DNA of 64,000 bases from Acidobacteriota bacterium. Lineage in GTDB: Bacteria > Acidobacteriota > Terriglobia > Terriglobales > Acidobacteriaceae. Made by a program: the position numbers and the translations under genes. This document shows, in pieces, positions 41,991 through 49,995 of this stretch. A model generated the notes under the pieces. It saw only the letters and a list, made by a program, of their open reading frames with translations, ran no database searches and was not told the DNA's origin. Each line of letters starts with the position of its first letter. Position 1 is the stretch's first letter. The stretch covers positions 95,262-159,261 of the forward strand of contig JARLGI010000011.1 in the NCBI GenBank assembly GCA_031296115.1. Direction: 5' to 3'.

Positions 41991-43157
41991 CTACGCGGAT
42001 TCCTGTTTACTTTCTGTGCCTACTGCCGCGGCGGGTGTCGCGGCGGGAAGAACGACACTGAAACACGTACCGGTCGTGCCAATAGTTGTACTGGTCACTT
42101 CAATCCTGCCCCCAAGTTTCTCCACTATCCCTTTCACCACCCACAACCCTATGCCAGTCCCCTTATCCTCTTTGGTTGTGAAAAATGGTTCGAAGATTGT
42201 CTTTAGGTTTTCCAGGCGAATGCCGCACCCGCTGTCGCTGATCTTGACAATGACCTCGTTCCCGGGAGATCGCTCAACGGAAAGCCACATCTCGCCCTTC
42301 CGCCCGATTGCATCGATGGCATTGGCGATCAGGTTCGTGAAAACCTGCCGCAGGTCGCTGGCATAGATAGTTACCTCGCCCTCCGTCTGGTAATCATGAT
42401 GCACTTGGATTTGCGTCTCTTGCAGTTTGGGCCGGAAGACAGCACATACATCATCGAGCAGGTCTGAAATTCTTGTAACAACTGGCAGCTTGGTCTCGCG
42501 GTGCGGAGCAAGCGTCTGGCGGGCGATGGTGGCTAGTCGGTCCACCGCCTGCTCGGCCAGTGCCACCAATCCCTGCGCTCTCGGTTCAAGGCTGGAATCC
42601 TCCCGAAGCAGATACAGCACGCTGCGCAGGGAATCAAGTGGATTATTGATCTCGTGGGCAATCGTGGCGAGGAGCCGACCGGTGGAGGCCAGCTTTTCCG
42701 ATCGCCGCAAGGCAAGTTTCAGCTCGTCGTTCAGCTTCTTGATTTGTTCATCGGCCAGCTTCCGCTCCGTTACGTCTCGAATCGCGCTGGTGACGAACAT
42801 ACCTTCGTCGCAGGTCAGGGGGCTCAGGCTTATTTCAACCGGGAATTCACTGCCATCTTTTCGCAGTCCGAACAGCTCAAGCCCGACGCCCATGGGGCGC
42901 ACTTTCGGCTCGGCAAAGAAGTCTGTGCGATGGCGCGGATGCTGATCGCGATAGCGCTCCGGGACGAGACACTCAACTGGGCGGCCGACTAATTCCGAGC
43001 GTGCATAGCCAAACAGTTTCTCTGTCTGGGCGTTCACCAGAGTGATCTTTCCCGCCCTGTCAACAATAACCATCGCATCGGGCGCAGCTTCCAAAAGTGC
43101 ACGGAAGTTGGCTTCAATCCAACTCTGGTCAGACGGAGGCGAACTGTTGGTTCCCAT
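41991..43157 (-). CDS. PAS-domain sensor histidine kinase
   Basis: 388 residues, cytoplasmic. A PAS domain (15-130: [66 protein letters not shown]) is followed by HisKA with phospho-acceptor His168 in [16 protein letters not shown] and a full HATPase domain: N-box [11 protein letters not shown]1 SDSGCGI, F-box FEPFFTTK, G2 [13 protein letters not shown]. No receiver or transmembrane segment is present, so it senses an internal signal. No response regulator is adjacent in the island. GGGGTGATTTCGC precedes the ATG. One of three minus-strand genes flanked 3' by repeat R. Confidence 0.93.
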   Translation of the reverse strand: MGTNSSPPSDQSWIEANFRALLEAAPDAMVIVDRAGKITLVNAQTEKLFGYARSELVGRPVECLVPERYRDQHPRHRTDFFAEPKVRPMGVGLELFGLRKDGSEFPVEISLSPLTCDEGMFVTSAIRDVTERKLADEQIKKLNDELKLALRRSEKLASTGRLLATIAHEINNPLDSLRSVLYLLREDSSLEPRAQGLVALAEQAVDRLATIARQTLAPHRETKLPVVTRISDLLDDVCAVFRPKLQETQIQVHHDYQTEGEVTIYASDLRQVFTNLIANAIDAIGRKGEMWLSVERSPGNEVIVKISDSGCGIRLENLKTIFEPFFTTKEDKGTGIGLWVVKGIVEKLGGRIEVTSTTIGTTGTCFSVVLPAATPAAAVGTESKQESA

Positions 43158-43430
43158 GCGAAATCACCCCACTGAACGGCCAATTCTTGCGAGCAGGATA
43201 AGTCCGGACGGCAATCAAGTCAAACTTGGTGGCAACTCGGCGGCAAGCAAGCAGTGAGCTGTGACGGCGAGGCAACTAAGGTCATCGACCGTACAATAAG
43301 CTGAACACTCAGGAGCAACAGAAAATCATCGATTTCCTGCGGTCGATCTAGCAAGAAGAAAACGCCCACAAGTTGTACCAGCACCTACCCAATGCCGGGG
43401 ATTCGGGCAACGAACCCTATGCAGCATGAC

Positions 43431-43675
43431 CTTGACCCTTCGGATGGGTCGTAAGTTCCATAAAACTTCTCCCAAGCACCCGTTTATTGGCGTTTCAAGT
43501 TCAGTTTGGCCCCTGTGCTCTGGCCTCTCACAGTAGCTATTCTTCGCTTCTCAACGCTCGTTGCGAGCCCCGGTTTTACACTTTGCCCGACTGTCCTTTC
43601 ACGACCGATCGGTGGGATAGGTCCGAATGGTAAGAGAGACCTGGTGTGGTCCCTCGGGAACCCAGATCAGATTTT
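43431..43675. repeat. Island repeat R, copy 2
   Basis: The fullest copy. Its first part (43431-43505) matches copy 1 closely; its later part (about 43604-43675, CGATCGGTGG-GATAGGTCC...GAGACCTGGTG...CTCGGGAA) matches copy 3. It lies on the 3' side of the twin-retropepsin gene. The adjoining 43158-43430 holds no gene. Confidence 0.75.
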
Positions 43676-43773
43676 GCGAACGGGGTGACACAACTTTGAG
43701 GCGGTCGCCCGCACGCGTAGCGGAAGAACTGGATGGAAAGGAGTTGCCGGAGGTTTTTCGGCGGCTTTTTCGG

Positions 43774-45462
43774 TCAATGCGTGCCCTGCCACCGGCTCGG
43801 GTCGTAGGCGAAGTCAACCAGCCCGTCGCGATAGTCAATCTTGACCTGCAACATCCGCAGAAGTTGAAACCCAAGAATGCCGGAAACCTCGGTGCCCGTG
43901 CGCTTGCTGATCTTGGACAGATCGAAGGTCACGACATCCTGGTTTTTCTGGTAGAAGTGGCTAAATCGCAGCGTTGCTTTGTCAGCACGGTAAACGTCGG
44001 CCACAGTCCCGCTGAGTCCCTTTACGTGCACATTGGGGTCGGAGCTGATCTTAGTGACTTCGCGCCCCGCCCTGGTGGAGAGAAAGTTGACTGCCGAGCC
44101 TGTGTCGATTAGAAACAGCATTGCCTTTGAGTCATTAACTGCGGTTTGGATCAGCAGTTGATGGCCGAAGCGGAACACGGGAGTCCAGCTCTTCATCTCC
44201 GGAGCGACGTAACGGTCTTTCGGGAGGCGAGGCGAGCGGTCGACATTGGCGGTCTTGCTGGCGTCAACGGTTGATTCCGCCTTCTGATTGCCTGCGTCTT
44301 CGGCAGCATCGTCGGGGTTCGAGCGAGACTCGCCTTCGCTGTTCAAGGCTGTGGGTGCAACCGTCTCGTCCGGCCGCTTGGGAAGCGGCGACAATCTCAG
44401 CTTCTCCGCCGGGAGGTCGATGTCGATCAAATAGGAGCTGAAGACATCCGCGCCGATCAGGCCGTCTTCCTCGGTGACGGACTTCCTATCGGTGACGCTG
44501 ACTACACAATCTGCAAACTCCAGTTCTCCCACTCGAATGTGATCGACTACTGCTAGGTATCCACCCTGCAAACCCTTATCGCCGACGCCGGCAAAACGGA
44601 TGTCGGAGATGCGCGTCAGACCAGCTTTCTCTGCGCTTTTGCGGCCGATGAGAATTCCGCTGGCACCGGTGTCCAGCAGCAGGTGGCTGTTGCGGTCGTT
44701 CAGCTTGACCACCAGACCGTAGCCGACAATGTGTCGTGGGTCGCGTAACATCTGTTGCAGCTTGGTATCGGTTTGCTCCACTTTGCTGACCAGTCTGCAG
44801 GCGTGCACGGGTTTGTCAACCGTGGCCTTGAGAAATTCGAGATAGTGACGCAGGTATTCGGTTTCTTCCGGATCGTCCGGATGCGGACTGGCGAGGTAGG
44901 CTTCGATGGCTGCCATGCGCTCGCGGCGTGAAAGCCTGCTAAACCACAGTTGCTGGACTTCCGGATCATTCGGCGCGATCTCATACGCGGCCTTCAGCGA
45001 AACGTAAGCATGGCGGTAGAGCGAGTACGCACGGTACAGGCGAGCCAGTCCGAGATAGGCACGGAGCTGCCGGGGGTCGATTTGCAGCGCTTTGTGGTAA
45101 GAACTCTCCGCTTTAGGCATTTCGGCAAGCCGGAACTGCACGTCACCCATGGCCGTCAATAGCACCGCGGAATTGGGTTGCGCGGCGAGAGCGTTGCCGG
45201 CCTCGCCCGAAGCCTCATCGATCTTCTGCTCGCGCAGTAATGACTCGATGAGACCGGCCTCTGCGGCCACCAGCTTGGCGTCGATCTTCAGAAGCGCTTG
45301 ATACTCTTCTGCCGCCTCCGCGAACTTGCCGGCTCTGTAAAGCTGATCCGCGGCGATCAGGCCAGGATTGTCGGGAGCCGGCTTGGCATTCTGCGCGAGC
45401 ACGCCAAAGGGGAGGCAGAGCGTGAGAGAGACGATAAGCAAGACGAAGAAGCGTCGGGTCAT
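43774..45462 (-). CDS. Exported TPR protein with two retropepsin-like aspartic protease domains
   Basis: 562 residues. Signal peptide 1-23 (FVLLIVSLTLCLPFGVLAQ). TPR-type helices run ~34-215. Two retroviral-type aspartic protease modules follow: the first with LLLDTGASGILIG (Asp264-Thr-Gly) and DGLIGADVFSSYLID, the second with LFLIDTGSAVNFLS (Asp453-Thr-Gly) and SGILGFQLLRML. Retropepsins work as dimers of one-Asp domains, so two in one chain could form an intramolecular active enzyme, as in pepsins. A low-complexity acidic linker (~370-410) joins them. Location is periplasmic or extracellular; substrate unknown. Related gag-asp proteins with TPRs occur in Acidobacteriota. Start has AGGAC 9 bases upstream. 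Confidence 0.88.
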   Translation of the reverse strand: MTRRFFVLLIVSLTLCLPFGVLAQNAKPAPDNPGLIAADQLYRAGKFAEAAEEYQALLKIDAKLVAAEAGLIESLLREQKIDEASGEAGNALAAQPNSAVLLTAMGDVQFRLAEMPKAESSYHKALQIDPRQLRAYLGLARLYRAYSLYRHAYVSLKAAYEIAPNDPEVQQLWFSRLSRRERMAAIEAYLASPHPDDPEETEYLRHYLEFLKATVDKPVHACRLVSKVEQTDTKLQQMLRDPRHIVGYGLVVKLNDRNSHLLLDTGASGILIGRKSAEKAGLTRISDIRFAGVGDKGLQGGYLAVVDHIRVGELEFADCVVSVTDRKSVTEEDGLIGADVFSSYLIDIDLPAEKLRLSPLPKRPDETVAPTALNSEGESRSNPDDAAEDAGNQKAESTVDASKTANVDRSPRLPKDRYVAPEMKSWTPVFRFGHQLLIQTAVNDSKAMLFLIDTGSAVNFLSTRAGREVTKISSDPNVHVKGLSGTVADVYRADKATLRFSHFYQKNQDVVTFDLSKISKRTGTEVSGILGFQLLRMLQVKIDYRDGLVDFAYDPSRWQGTH

Positions 45463-45542
45463 GAGCAGCCAGTCCTACTCGAAAGCAGAGTACCACGGAT
45501 GCAAGCCGCAATTTCCGTTCTAGCTCCCCACAACCCTGCACT

Positions 45543-45680
45543 GTAAACGTCTTCCAAGCACCCGTTCTTGGCGTTTCAAGTCCAGTTCTATCCCGGTGGT
45601 CCAGTTTCTCACGCTAACGATCGGTGGTGAGGTCCAGTGGCAAGAGGGACCTGGTGTTTCCGTCGGGAAACGATGATCGC
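45543..45680. repeat. Island repeat R, copy 3
   Basis: Shortest, most diverged copy: TTCCAAGCACCCGTTCTTGG, then GCGTTTCAAGTCCAGT and TATCCCGGTG, followed directly by the second block (ACGATCGGTGG...GAGGGACCTGGTG...GTCGGGAAA). It lies 204 bases beyond the 3' end of the zinc-knuckle gene. The rest of 45463-45883 holds no gene. Confidence 0.7.
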
Positions 45681-45883
45681 TCTTCACACCAAAGACTTTA
45701 AATATGGGAGGTGTCTTACCTGGATGTTAGGAAGAGCGATGCAGTGTTCAAGGCACTTGGTCTGCAATGCCCTGGAGCGACTCGGCGAGATTTTCGACGG
45801 GGACGATGTTGCCGCTGGGGTTCAGTCCACCTCATCGATCCCACCTCGGCCCTACTACCAATTTCACCGACCCCTCGGGCACC

Positions 45884-46693
45884 TTATCTGACAAACCGGT
45901 ACCCACTGACAAATGCATCCACGGAGATTTCATGGCAGTGACAATCGCTGGCGGCGCTCGCCGGTTCATGGGCCGATGAGGCTGGGAGAAAAAGACCGAT
46001 ATCACATTTCAGAGGCTCTGCTTGTAATGCTCCTTCAGGGTGCGGAGCTGCCATTTCCCAACCGGCTTCTTGGAACACGTCGTAGAGATCCTGAGCCAAA
46101 CGCTGAGTGTCGTCGCCACCAAAGAACCATATGATGATTCTCGCCTTGGTACCGGACACTGCGGCCTTGAGATTGTTCTTCTCATCGGCAGTCAGTCGCC
46201 GCGATGGAGGACCATAATTGTTGACCGTCGGATTCGTTACTATGCCGCCCCCGATGGCGATTCCATTCGGCGCATTGTTGACCTGCACCACCGGTGGAAC
46301 TGTTTTAGCTGCTTTGCGGATCGTCCTATTCCGCTCTGTAGCAACACTGTCTGTGGCAGGCTGTTTCTCTTTTGCCGTCGGCATATTTTGGGCGGCAGAG
46401 ATTCCAACCGTCGCTGGTGGGCGAGGCTTGCTCCACAATTGCGGATACCGCCAGGCCAGAAGCGTGATGAGAACGCCCATGACGCTGACGAGGGCGCAGG
46501 CGAAATAGATACTTTGGTTCCGGGTGAGTGAACGCCATTTCTGCCCTAAGCCGTGCGAGTGCTGCCAACACTGTTTTGCGCCAGCCTTTACGAGACGCTG
46601 ACATCGTGTGCCTCTGCTGGTCATTGCAGCGCACATTGCCATGCCGGGATCGACCGGGAGTGGATTCTGCAGACTACTACCGGGGTCGTTCAT
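45884..46693 (-). CDS. Zinc-knuckle-like membrane protein
   Basis: 269 residues, no named family. The N-terminus has Cys21, Cys31, Cys42 and His45 in CAAMTSRGTRCQRL...QCWQH, a spacing seen in short zinc-binding knuckles. One membrane helix follows (IYFACALVSVMGVLITLLAW, ~62-81). The outer part has a Pro/Ala linker and a Gly/Asn segment IGGGIVTNPTVNNYGP, then a compact alpha/beta region (RIIIWFFGGDDTQRLAQDLY) ending in a Cys/His cluster (SDCHCHEIS). The knuckle in the cytosol and a sensor outside would suit a signalling role, but this is speculation. It is followed 3' by repeat R copy 3. Confidence 0.7.
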   Translation of the reverse strand: MNDPGSSLQNPLPVDPGMAMCAAMTSRGTRCQRLVKAGAKQCWQHSHGLGQKWRSLTRNQSIYFACALVSVMGVLITLLAWRYPQLWSKPRPPATVGISAAQNMPTAKEKQPATDSVATERNRTIRKAAKTVPPVVQVNNAPNGIAIGGGIVTNPTVNNYGPPSRRLTADEKNNLKAAVSGTKARIIIWFFGGDDTQRLAQDLYDVFQEAGWEMAAPHPEGALQAEPLKCDIGLFLPASSAHEPASAASDCHCHEISVDAFVSGYRFVR

Positions 46694-46986
46694 TCAAATC
46701 CCGATCCTCTCCTTCGGGCTTGCCATACAATTCGGCGCAAAGACAATTCACAACGTGGTATGCCCATTGCAATTTTGTCATAAGCGAGCTGAGCCTCCAA
46801 GCGGCTCAGAGGGACACTCCACGGGACTCCCCCGGCCATCCCATTGTCGGTAATGCGTTCAGGATGCCCATTCTGCGACAGATTTCGAGAAGGGGACTAC
46901 CATGGTTGCGCCACTATGATATTGGCATCGTCGAGGGTCGCCTGGACGGGGGCGGAGGTGGTACCGTTAAATCGGAGGCATCCACA

Positions 46987-47127
46987 ATGTATTGGTCCAT
47001 TTTTGTGCCTGGTGCTTGTCTGATAGTGATCGCGGTGCTGGCGATCTATGTCCCTACGATTTATATCCGCAAGACGAACAAGGTGATCGAACTCTTGGAG
47101 CAAATCGCGGCCAAAACACGCAAATGA
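46987..47127 (+). CDS. Small single-TM protein
   Basis: 46 residues: MYWSIFVPGACLIVIAVLAI then YVPTIYIRKTNKVIELLEQI. One membrane helix and a charged amphipathic tail. GGAGG lies 9 bases before the ATG; the 199-codon frame that contains it starts antisense to the previous gene and has no support upstream. Divergent from the zinc-knuckle gene. No family recognised. The following 47128-47452 holds only the fossil integrase end and the attachment repeat. Confidence 0.55.
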   Translation: MYWSIFVPGACLIVIAVLAIYVPTIYIRKTNKVIELLEQIAAKTRK

Positions 47128-47298
47128 GGGCGGGGCCGGTCACGTAAACGATTGCCGCCGTTTTGCCACAAGGGGCAATCGCTGATCCGGCGACTGGCAA
47201 ATTGAGCACACAGCAGGCGAGCGGTTCACGCACCACAACCGACACGTAACCGAGAAAGGATGTTGCCCGGGAGCCTGCCGCTCCCGGTCCCCCCTCGG

Positions 47299-47324
47299 CG
47301 ACTGTGCCCAATTTTGTGCCCACC
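47299..47324. repeat. 26-bp direct repeat, integrase 3' end, copy 2 (fossil)
   Basis: Identical to 36187-36212 and in the same coding frame on the minus strand (SGGHKIGHSR). No further integrase sequence is recognisable, so it is the remnant of a second integrase end at the distal border. Confidence 0.8.
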
Positions 47325-47452
47325 ACTAAACCCTACCAGCTGCTACCAAGTGTCCATTGTGTGCCTGAGACCCACTGTTTATGCACACTTGAGCACACTT
47401 GGTCGCATGAGAGCACCCTCGGTCTAGGTTGTTGATTTGCCGTGCGGCGAGT

Positions 47453-47500
47453 CCTCCGGAGCAATAGGTCGTGAGTTCGAATCTCTCCGGGCGCGCCAGA
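47453..47500 (+). repeat. Attachment repeat at the distal end
   Basis: Copy of the tRNA-Arg 3' portion, 47 of 48 bases identical. It lacks the 5' half, so it is not a tRNA gene. It marks the outer border of the island. Confidence 0.92.
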
Positions 47501-47502
47501 CT

Positions 47503-48180
47503 TCACTTCTTCGCTTTCCCCAGGCACTCCGCCTGGAACAACCTCTCGTCCACCCGGTGCAGACGCTTGGCCATACCCGTCGGCAGCAACTTGTCGTGGT
47601 GAATCTCCACCAGGTAGTAGGCGATGAACCAGATGGGCTTTTCGGTGGTCATCCATTGCTGAGCATCGAAGCGGGACAGGTTGACGGGACGTGAAACCGT
47701 TCGTAGGGTCCGCTCGCGGCGCATGTTGCAGTAGATGTTGAAATAGCTCATGGCCAGCTCGCGCAGCGAACGGTACACCGGTTCGCGATAACGGCATCCG
47801 GTGTAGTTCGATTTGGCGACGGCGCCCCAAAGCCCGTTCACACGGTAAACGGCCAGCACGTGATCGGTATCGTGTTCCGCCTCGAAGTCCACGATCAGCG
47901 GAGGATACCCGTTAGCTCGTAAGGCGGCGGCGGCGAAGATTGCGCCTTCGAAACAATGCGCGGTGCCCTCGCTTAGCACACGTCGCGGTGACCAAGCAGT
48001 GTCTTCCAGGTGATACGGCATATTATCCAGAAATTTCTGTATGCCATTCGCGTCCTTCAGACGACGCAGCTTGCGTAGTTCGGCAGAGGTAAAACCGGGG
48101 TGCTTGCTATCCATTGGAGTGAAGTGGCAGTTTACAGGTTTCGGGGCGGTTGGCCTATCGGAGTTTGACCACACCCACAT
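47503..48180 (-). CDS. Transglutaminase/cysteine-protease-like hypothetical protein
   Basis: 225 residues (203 if the ATG at 48114 is used; the longer start has AAGGA 11 bases upstream). The core GTAHCFEGAIFAAAALRANG then LIVDFEAEHDTDHVLAVYRV has the Cys and His/Asp order of transglutaminase-like folds: Cys in HCFEG, His in DTDHVLAV. A following WGAVAKSNY supports this. No signal peptide. It may be a cytoplasmic amidase or protease; substrate unknown. Its stop lies 3 bases from the island border, so it belongs to the core genome and its 3' end abuts the insertion. Confidence 0.78.
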   Translation of the reverse strand: MWVWSNSDRPTAPKPVNCHFTPMDSKHPGFTSAELRKLRRLKDANGIQKFLDNMPYHLEDTAWSPRRVLSEGTAHCFEGAIFAAAALRANGYPPLIVDFEAEHDTDHVLAVYRVNGLWGAVAKSNYTGCRYREPVYRSLRELAMSYFNIYCNMRRERTLRTVSRPVNLSRFDAQQWMTTEKPIWFIAYYLVEIHHDKLLPTGMAKRLHRVDERLFQAECLGKAKK

Positions 48181-48423
48181 ACAAGTCGCATATCCTTCGC
48201 GGCAGTTTGCGTTCGGGTTCCTGTGTCGACAAAAAATTTACAGGTTTGCGGCGATTCTCTTGTGCTGAACTGACCTGCCGTTAGACAAACGGGTGTAGAA
48301 TCAGGCTACGTCTGGGGATCGTGGGGTCGATTACTTCCGGTCCTTTTCCAACATGGTCCTCACTCCGGACCGAGTAGAGCAGATATTCTTGGGGTCGCCA
48401 ATCAAGGACCCTGGGAGGCAACG

Positions 48424-49428
48424 ATGCAGTATCACCGTTGGCTAGCTCCCGTGTTTTTCCTTCTGCTCACTCTTCCCGCGCAAAGCCAGTCCGGAAGTGG
48501 AATGGGTGGCCATATGACCACCGGCAGCGTGCACGTGCACATTGTGTTCGCGGACGATCGAAGGGCGGGCACCAACCTGCTGGTCCGCTTGATGCAGGGT
48601 TCCAGCAGCACTCCGATCGCGACCACCTACACCAACGACGCCGGGCAGGCTGATTTTCGTAGCATCGCGATCGGAAGCTACCACGTGGAGGTGAGTGGCG
48701 AGGGGATCCGGACGACCCAGAGCGAGGTGTTCGACGTCGATCCGCGGCAGGTGAGCCAAAGCCAGTATGTCACGGTGCAGGCGACGGGAGCCCCGGGCGC
48801 GCAGGCAAGTGTGACGCGGTCGCAGACGATATCCGCCGCCGAACTGAATGTCCCCAAGAAGGCGAAGGAGCAGCTCCTGAAAGCTCTGGACTCCATGAAG
48901 GGGCAGGACTGGAACAAAGCCTTGGAGCGACTTAATAAAGCGATAGCCATCTATCCCCAGTATGCCGCGGCCTATAACAATCTCGGCGTGCTGTACAACC
49001 GTATGAACGATGAGATACGTGAGCAGCAGGCGCTGGAAAAGGCCATCAGCTTGGATGATCACTTGGTGCCGGCGTTCACTAACCTCGGCAAACTCCAGCT
49101 GCGGCTCAAAGACTTTCCGCGGGCCGAAGCTATGCTGAAGAAGGCGGTCGTCCTGGATCCGGGAAATGTCGAAAGCCTGATGTTGCTCGCAGATGCGCAG
49201 TACATGAACCAGCACTTCGAGGCCGCCATCGCCAGCGCCCGCCATGCGCACGACGAATTCAGCAAGCACCCGTCACTCGTCCACTACATCGCGGCGCGCG
49301 CCTATCAGCACGAAAACCGGCCGCAGCATGCGCTGGCCGAGTTCCAGATTTTTCTCAAGGAGGAACCGATCGGGCCCCGCGCGGACCACGTGCGCAACGA
49401 CATCGCAGGCATGCAGGGTCCGGGATAG
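48424..49428 (+). CDS. Exported carboxypeptidase-regulatory-like/TPR protein
   Basis: 334 residues. GGGAGG precedes the ATG. Signal peptide 1-22 (APVFFLLLTLPAQSQS). Residues ~36-110 form a carboxypeptidase regulatory-like (Ig) domain (VHVHIVFADDRRAGTNLLV, TYTNDAGQADFRSI). From ~145 onward are four or five TPRs (KALERLNKAIAIYPQYAAAY, LEKAISLDDHLVPAFTNLGK, LKKAVVLDPGNVESLMLLAD). It is a periplasmic scaffold for protein-protein contacts, partner unknown. This domain pairing is common in Acidobacteriota. It stands alone with ~240 bases of leader. Confidence 0.88.
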   Translation: MQYHRWLAPVFFLLLTLPAQSQSGSGMGGHMTTGSVHVHIVFADDRRAGTNLLVRLMQGSSSTPIATTYTNDAGQADFRSIAIGSYHVEVSGEGIRTTQSEVFDVDPRQVSQSQYVTVQATGAPGAQASVTRSQTISAAELNVPKKAKEQLLKALDSMKGQDWNKALERLNKAIAIYPQYAAAYNNLGVLYNRMNDEIREQQALEKAISLDDHLVPAFTNLGKLQLRLKDFPRAEAMLKKAVVLDPGNVESLMLLADAQYMNQHFEAAIASARHAHDEFSKHPSLVHYIAARAYQHENRPQHALAEFQIFLKEEPIGPRADHVRNDIAGMQGPG

Positions 49429-49451
49429 GGGGATCGGCGGAAACCAAGCTG

Positions 49452-49703
49452 TCATGATTCGGGGTTCTTACGCTTTAACGCGCTCTTATTGCTCTCCAGG
49501 AATGCGCGAAGCTCATCGGCCTGTTCCAGAAGGCGAATCCACTGCTCGTAGTACAGGGTGACGGGAAACCTCCCCAGGCCGTAGACACTGACCCCGCCCT
49601 TTTCGCTGACCCGGAAATCGATAGCGCCTTTCTTTCGACCCTGGACCTGCTTTTCCAACTCCGCCAATTTAGCTTTTAGTTCTTCATAACTTGGTTCCGC
49701 CAT
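49452..49703 (-). CDS. Small conserved-looking hypothetical protein
   Basis: 83 residues from the ATG at 49703, supported by AGGGGAG upstream; the frame to 49862 is longer but without a site. An N-terminal coiled-coil (YEELKAKLAELEKQVQGRKK) is followed by FRVSEKGGVSVYGLGRFPVTLYYEQWIRLLE, a pattern found in short environmental proteins of unknown function, and a basic tail. No membrane segment. Converges on the TPR gene. Confidence 0.75.
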   Translation of the reverse strand: MAEPSYEELKAKLAELEKQVQGRKKGAIDFRVSEKGGVSVYGLGRFPVTLYYEQWIRLLEQADELRAFLESNKSALKRKNPES

Positions 49704-49995
49704 GTCCACTCCCCTTAATTGGAATCCTGCGTGCAACTGATTCTTCGCCGCCCTCCACCGGGCTATTAACAGCCAAAGAAGCCGAGCCTCATAGTAATTG
49801 CTTTCCCTCCTCTCCGATGTGACCAACTGCACAAGAGGATTGTGCGCACGTGCTGAACGCATAGGCGGAGCACCCTTAGCTGGGACAGCGTCTAGCTCAG
49901 TAGAGCGCTCCGAAACCTCTGCCGGCGGCCCAAGTCTGTCCGGATTTTTGATCGCATCGCTGCTATCCTGTCGTTACCTAAGCGGGTTGAGGATC

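Larger units (their letters stand above)
36077..47500. mobile_element. Integrative genomic island at tRNA-Arg
   Basis: About 11.4 kb bounded by 48-bp direct repeats, one being the 3' part of the intact tRNA-Arg and the other a free copy. A tyrosine integrase remnant lies next to the tRNA, in the usual place. Cargo includes a metallophosphoesterase, a broken ardC with coupled small genes, a proline iminopeptidase-like hydrolase, a PAS kinase, a twin retropepsin protein and a zinc-knuckle membrane protein. By eye the base composition is less GC-rich than the flanks. No replication, conjugation or complete integrase gene is visible, so it is probably immobile now. Confidence 0.88.

Noticed and set aside
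41571..45883. Integron with attC sites
   Set aside because: Shared repeats lie between genes, but the inverse-core and core 7-mers of attC were not found, no integron integrase is present, and the repeat copies differ in length by internal deletion.
47453..47500. Second tRNA-Arg gene
   Set aside because: Only the 3' half is present; acceptor 5' strand and D-arm are absent, so it is an attachment-site copy.
47333..47830. 165-codon minus-strand frame containing EIRTHDLLLRR
   Set aside because: That peptide is the complement of the duplicated tRNA-Arg end, a well-known false coding signal, and the rest overlaps the transglutaminase-like gene.
49880..49915. D-arm-like sequence TAGCTCAGTAGAGC suggesting a tRNA
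   Set aside because: No T-loop, acceptor pairing or anticodon stem follows.
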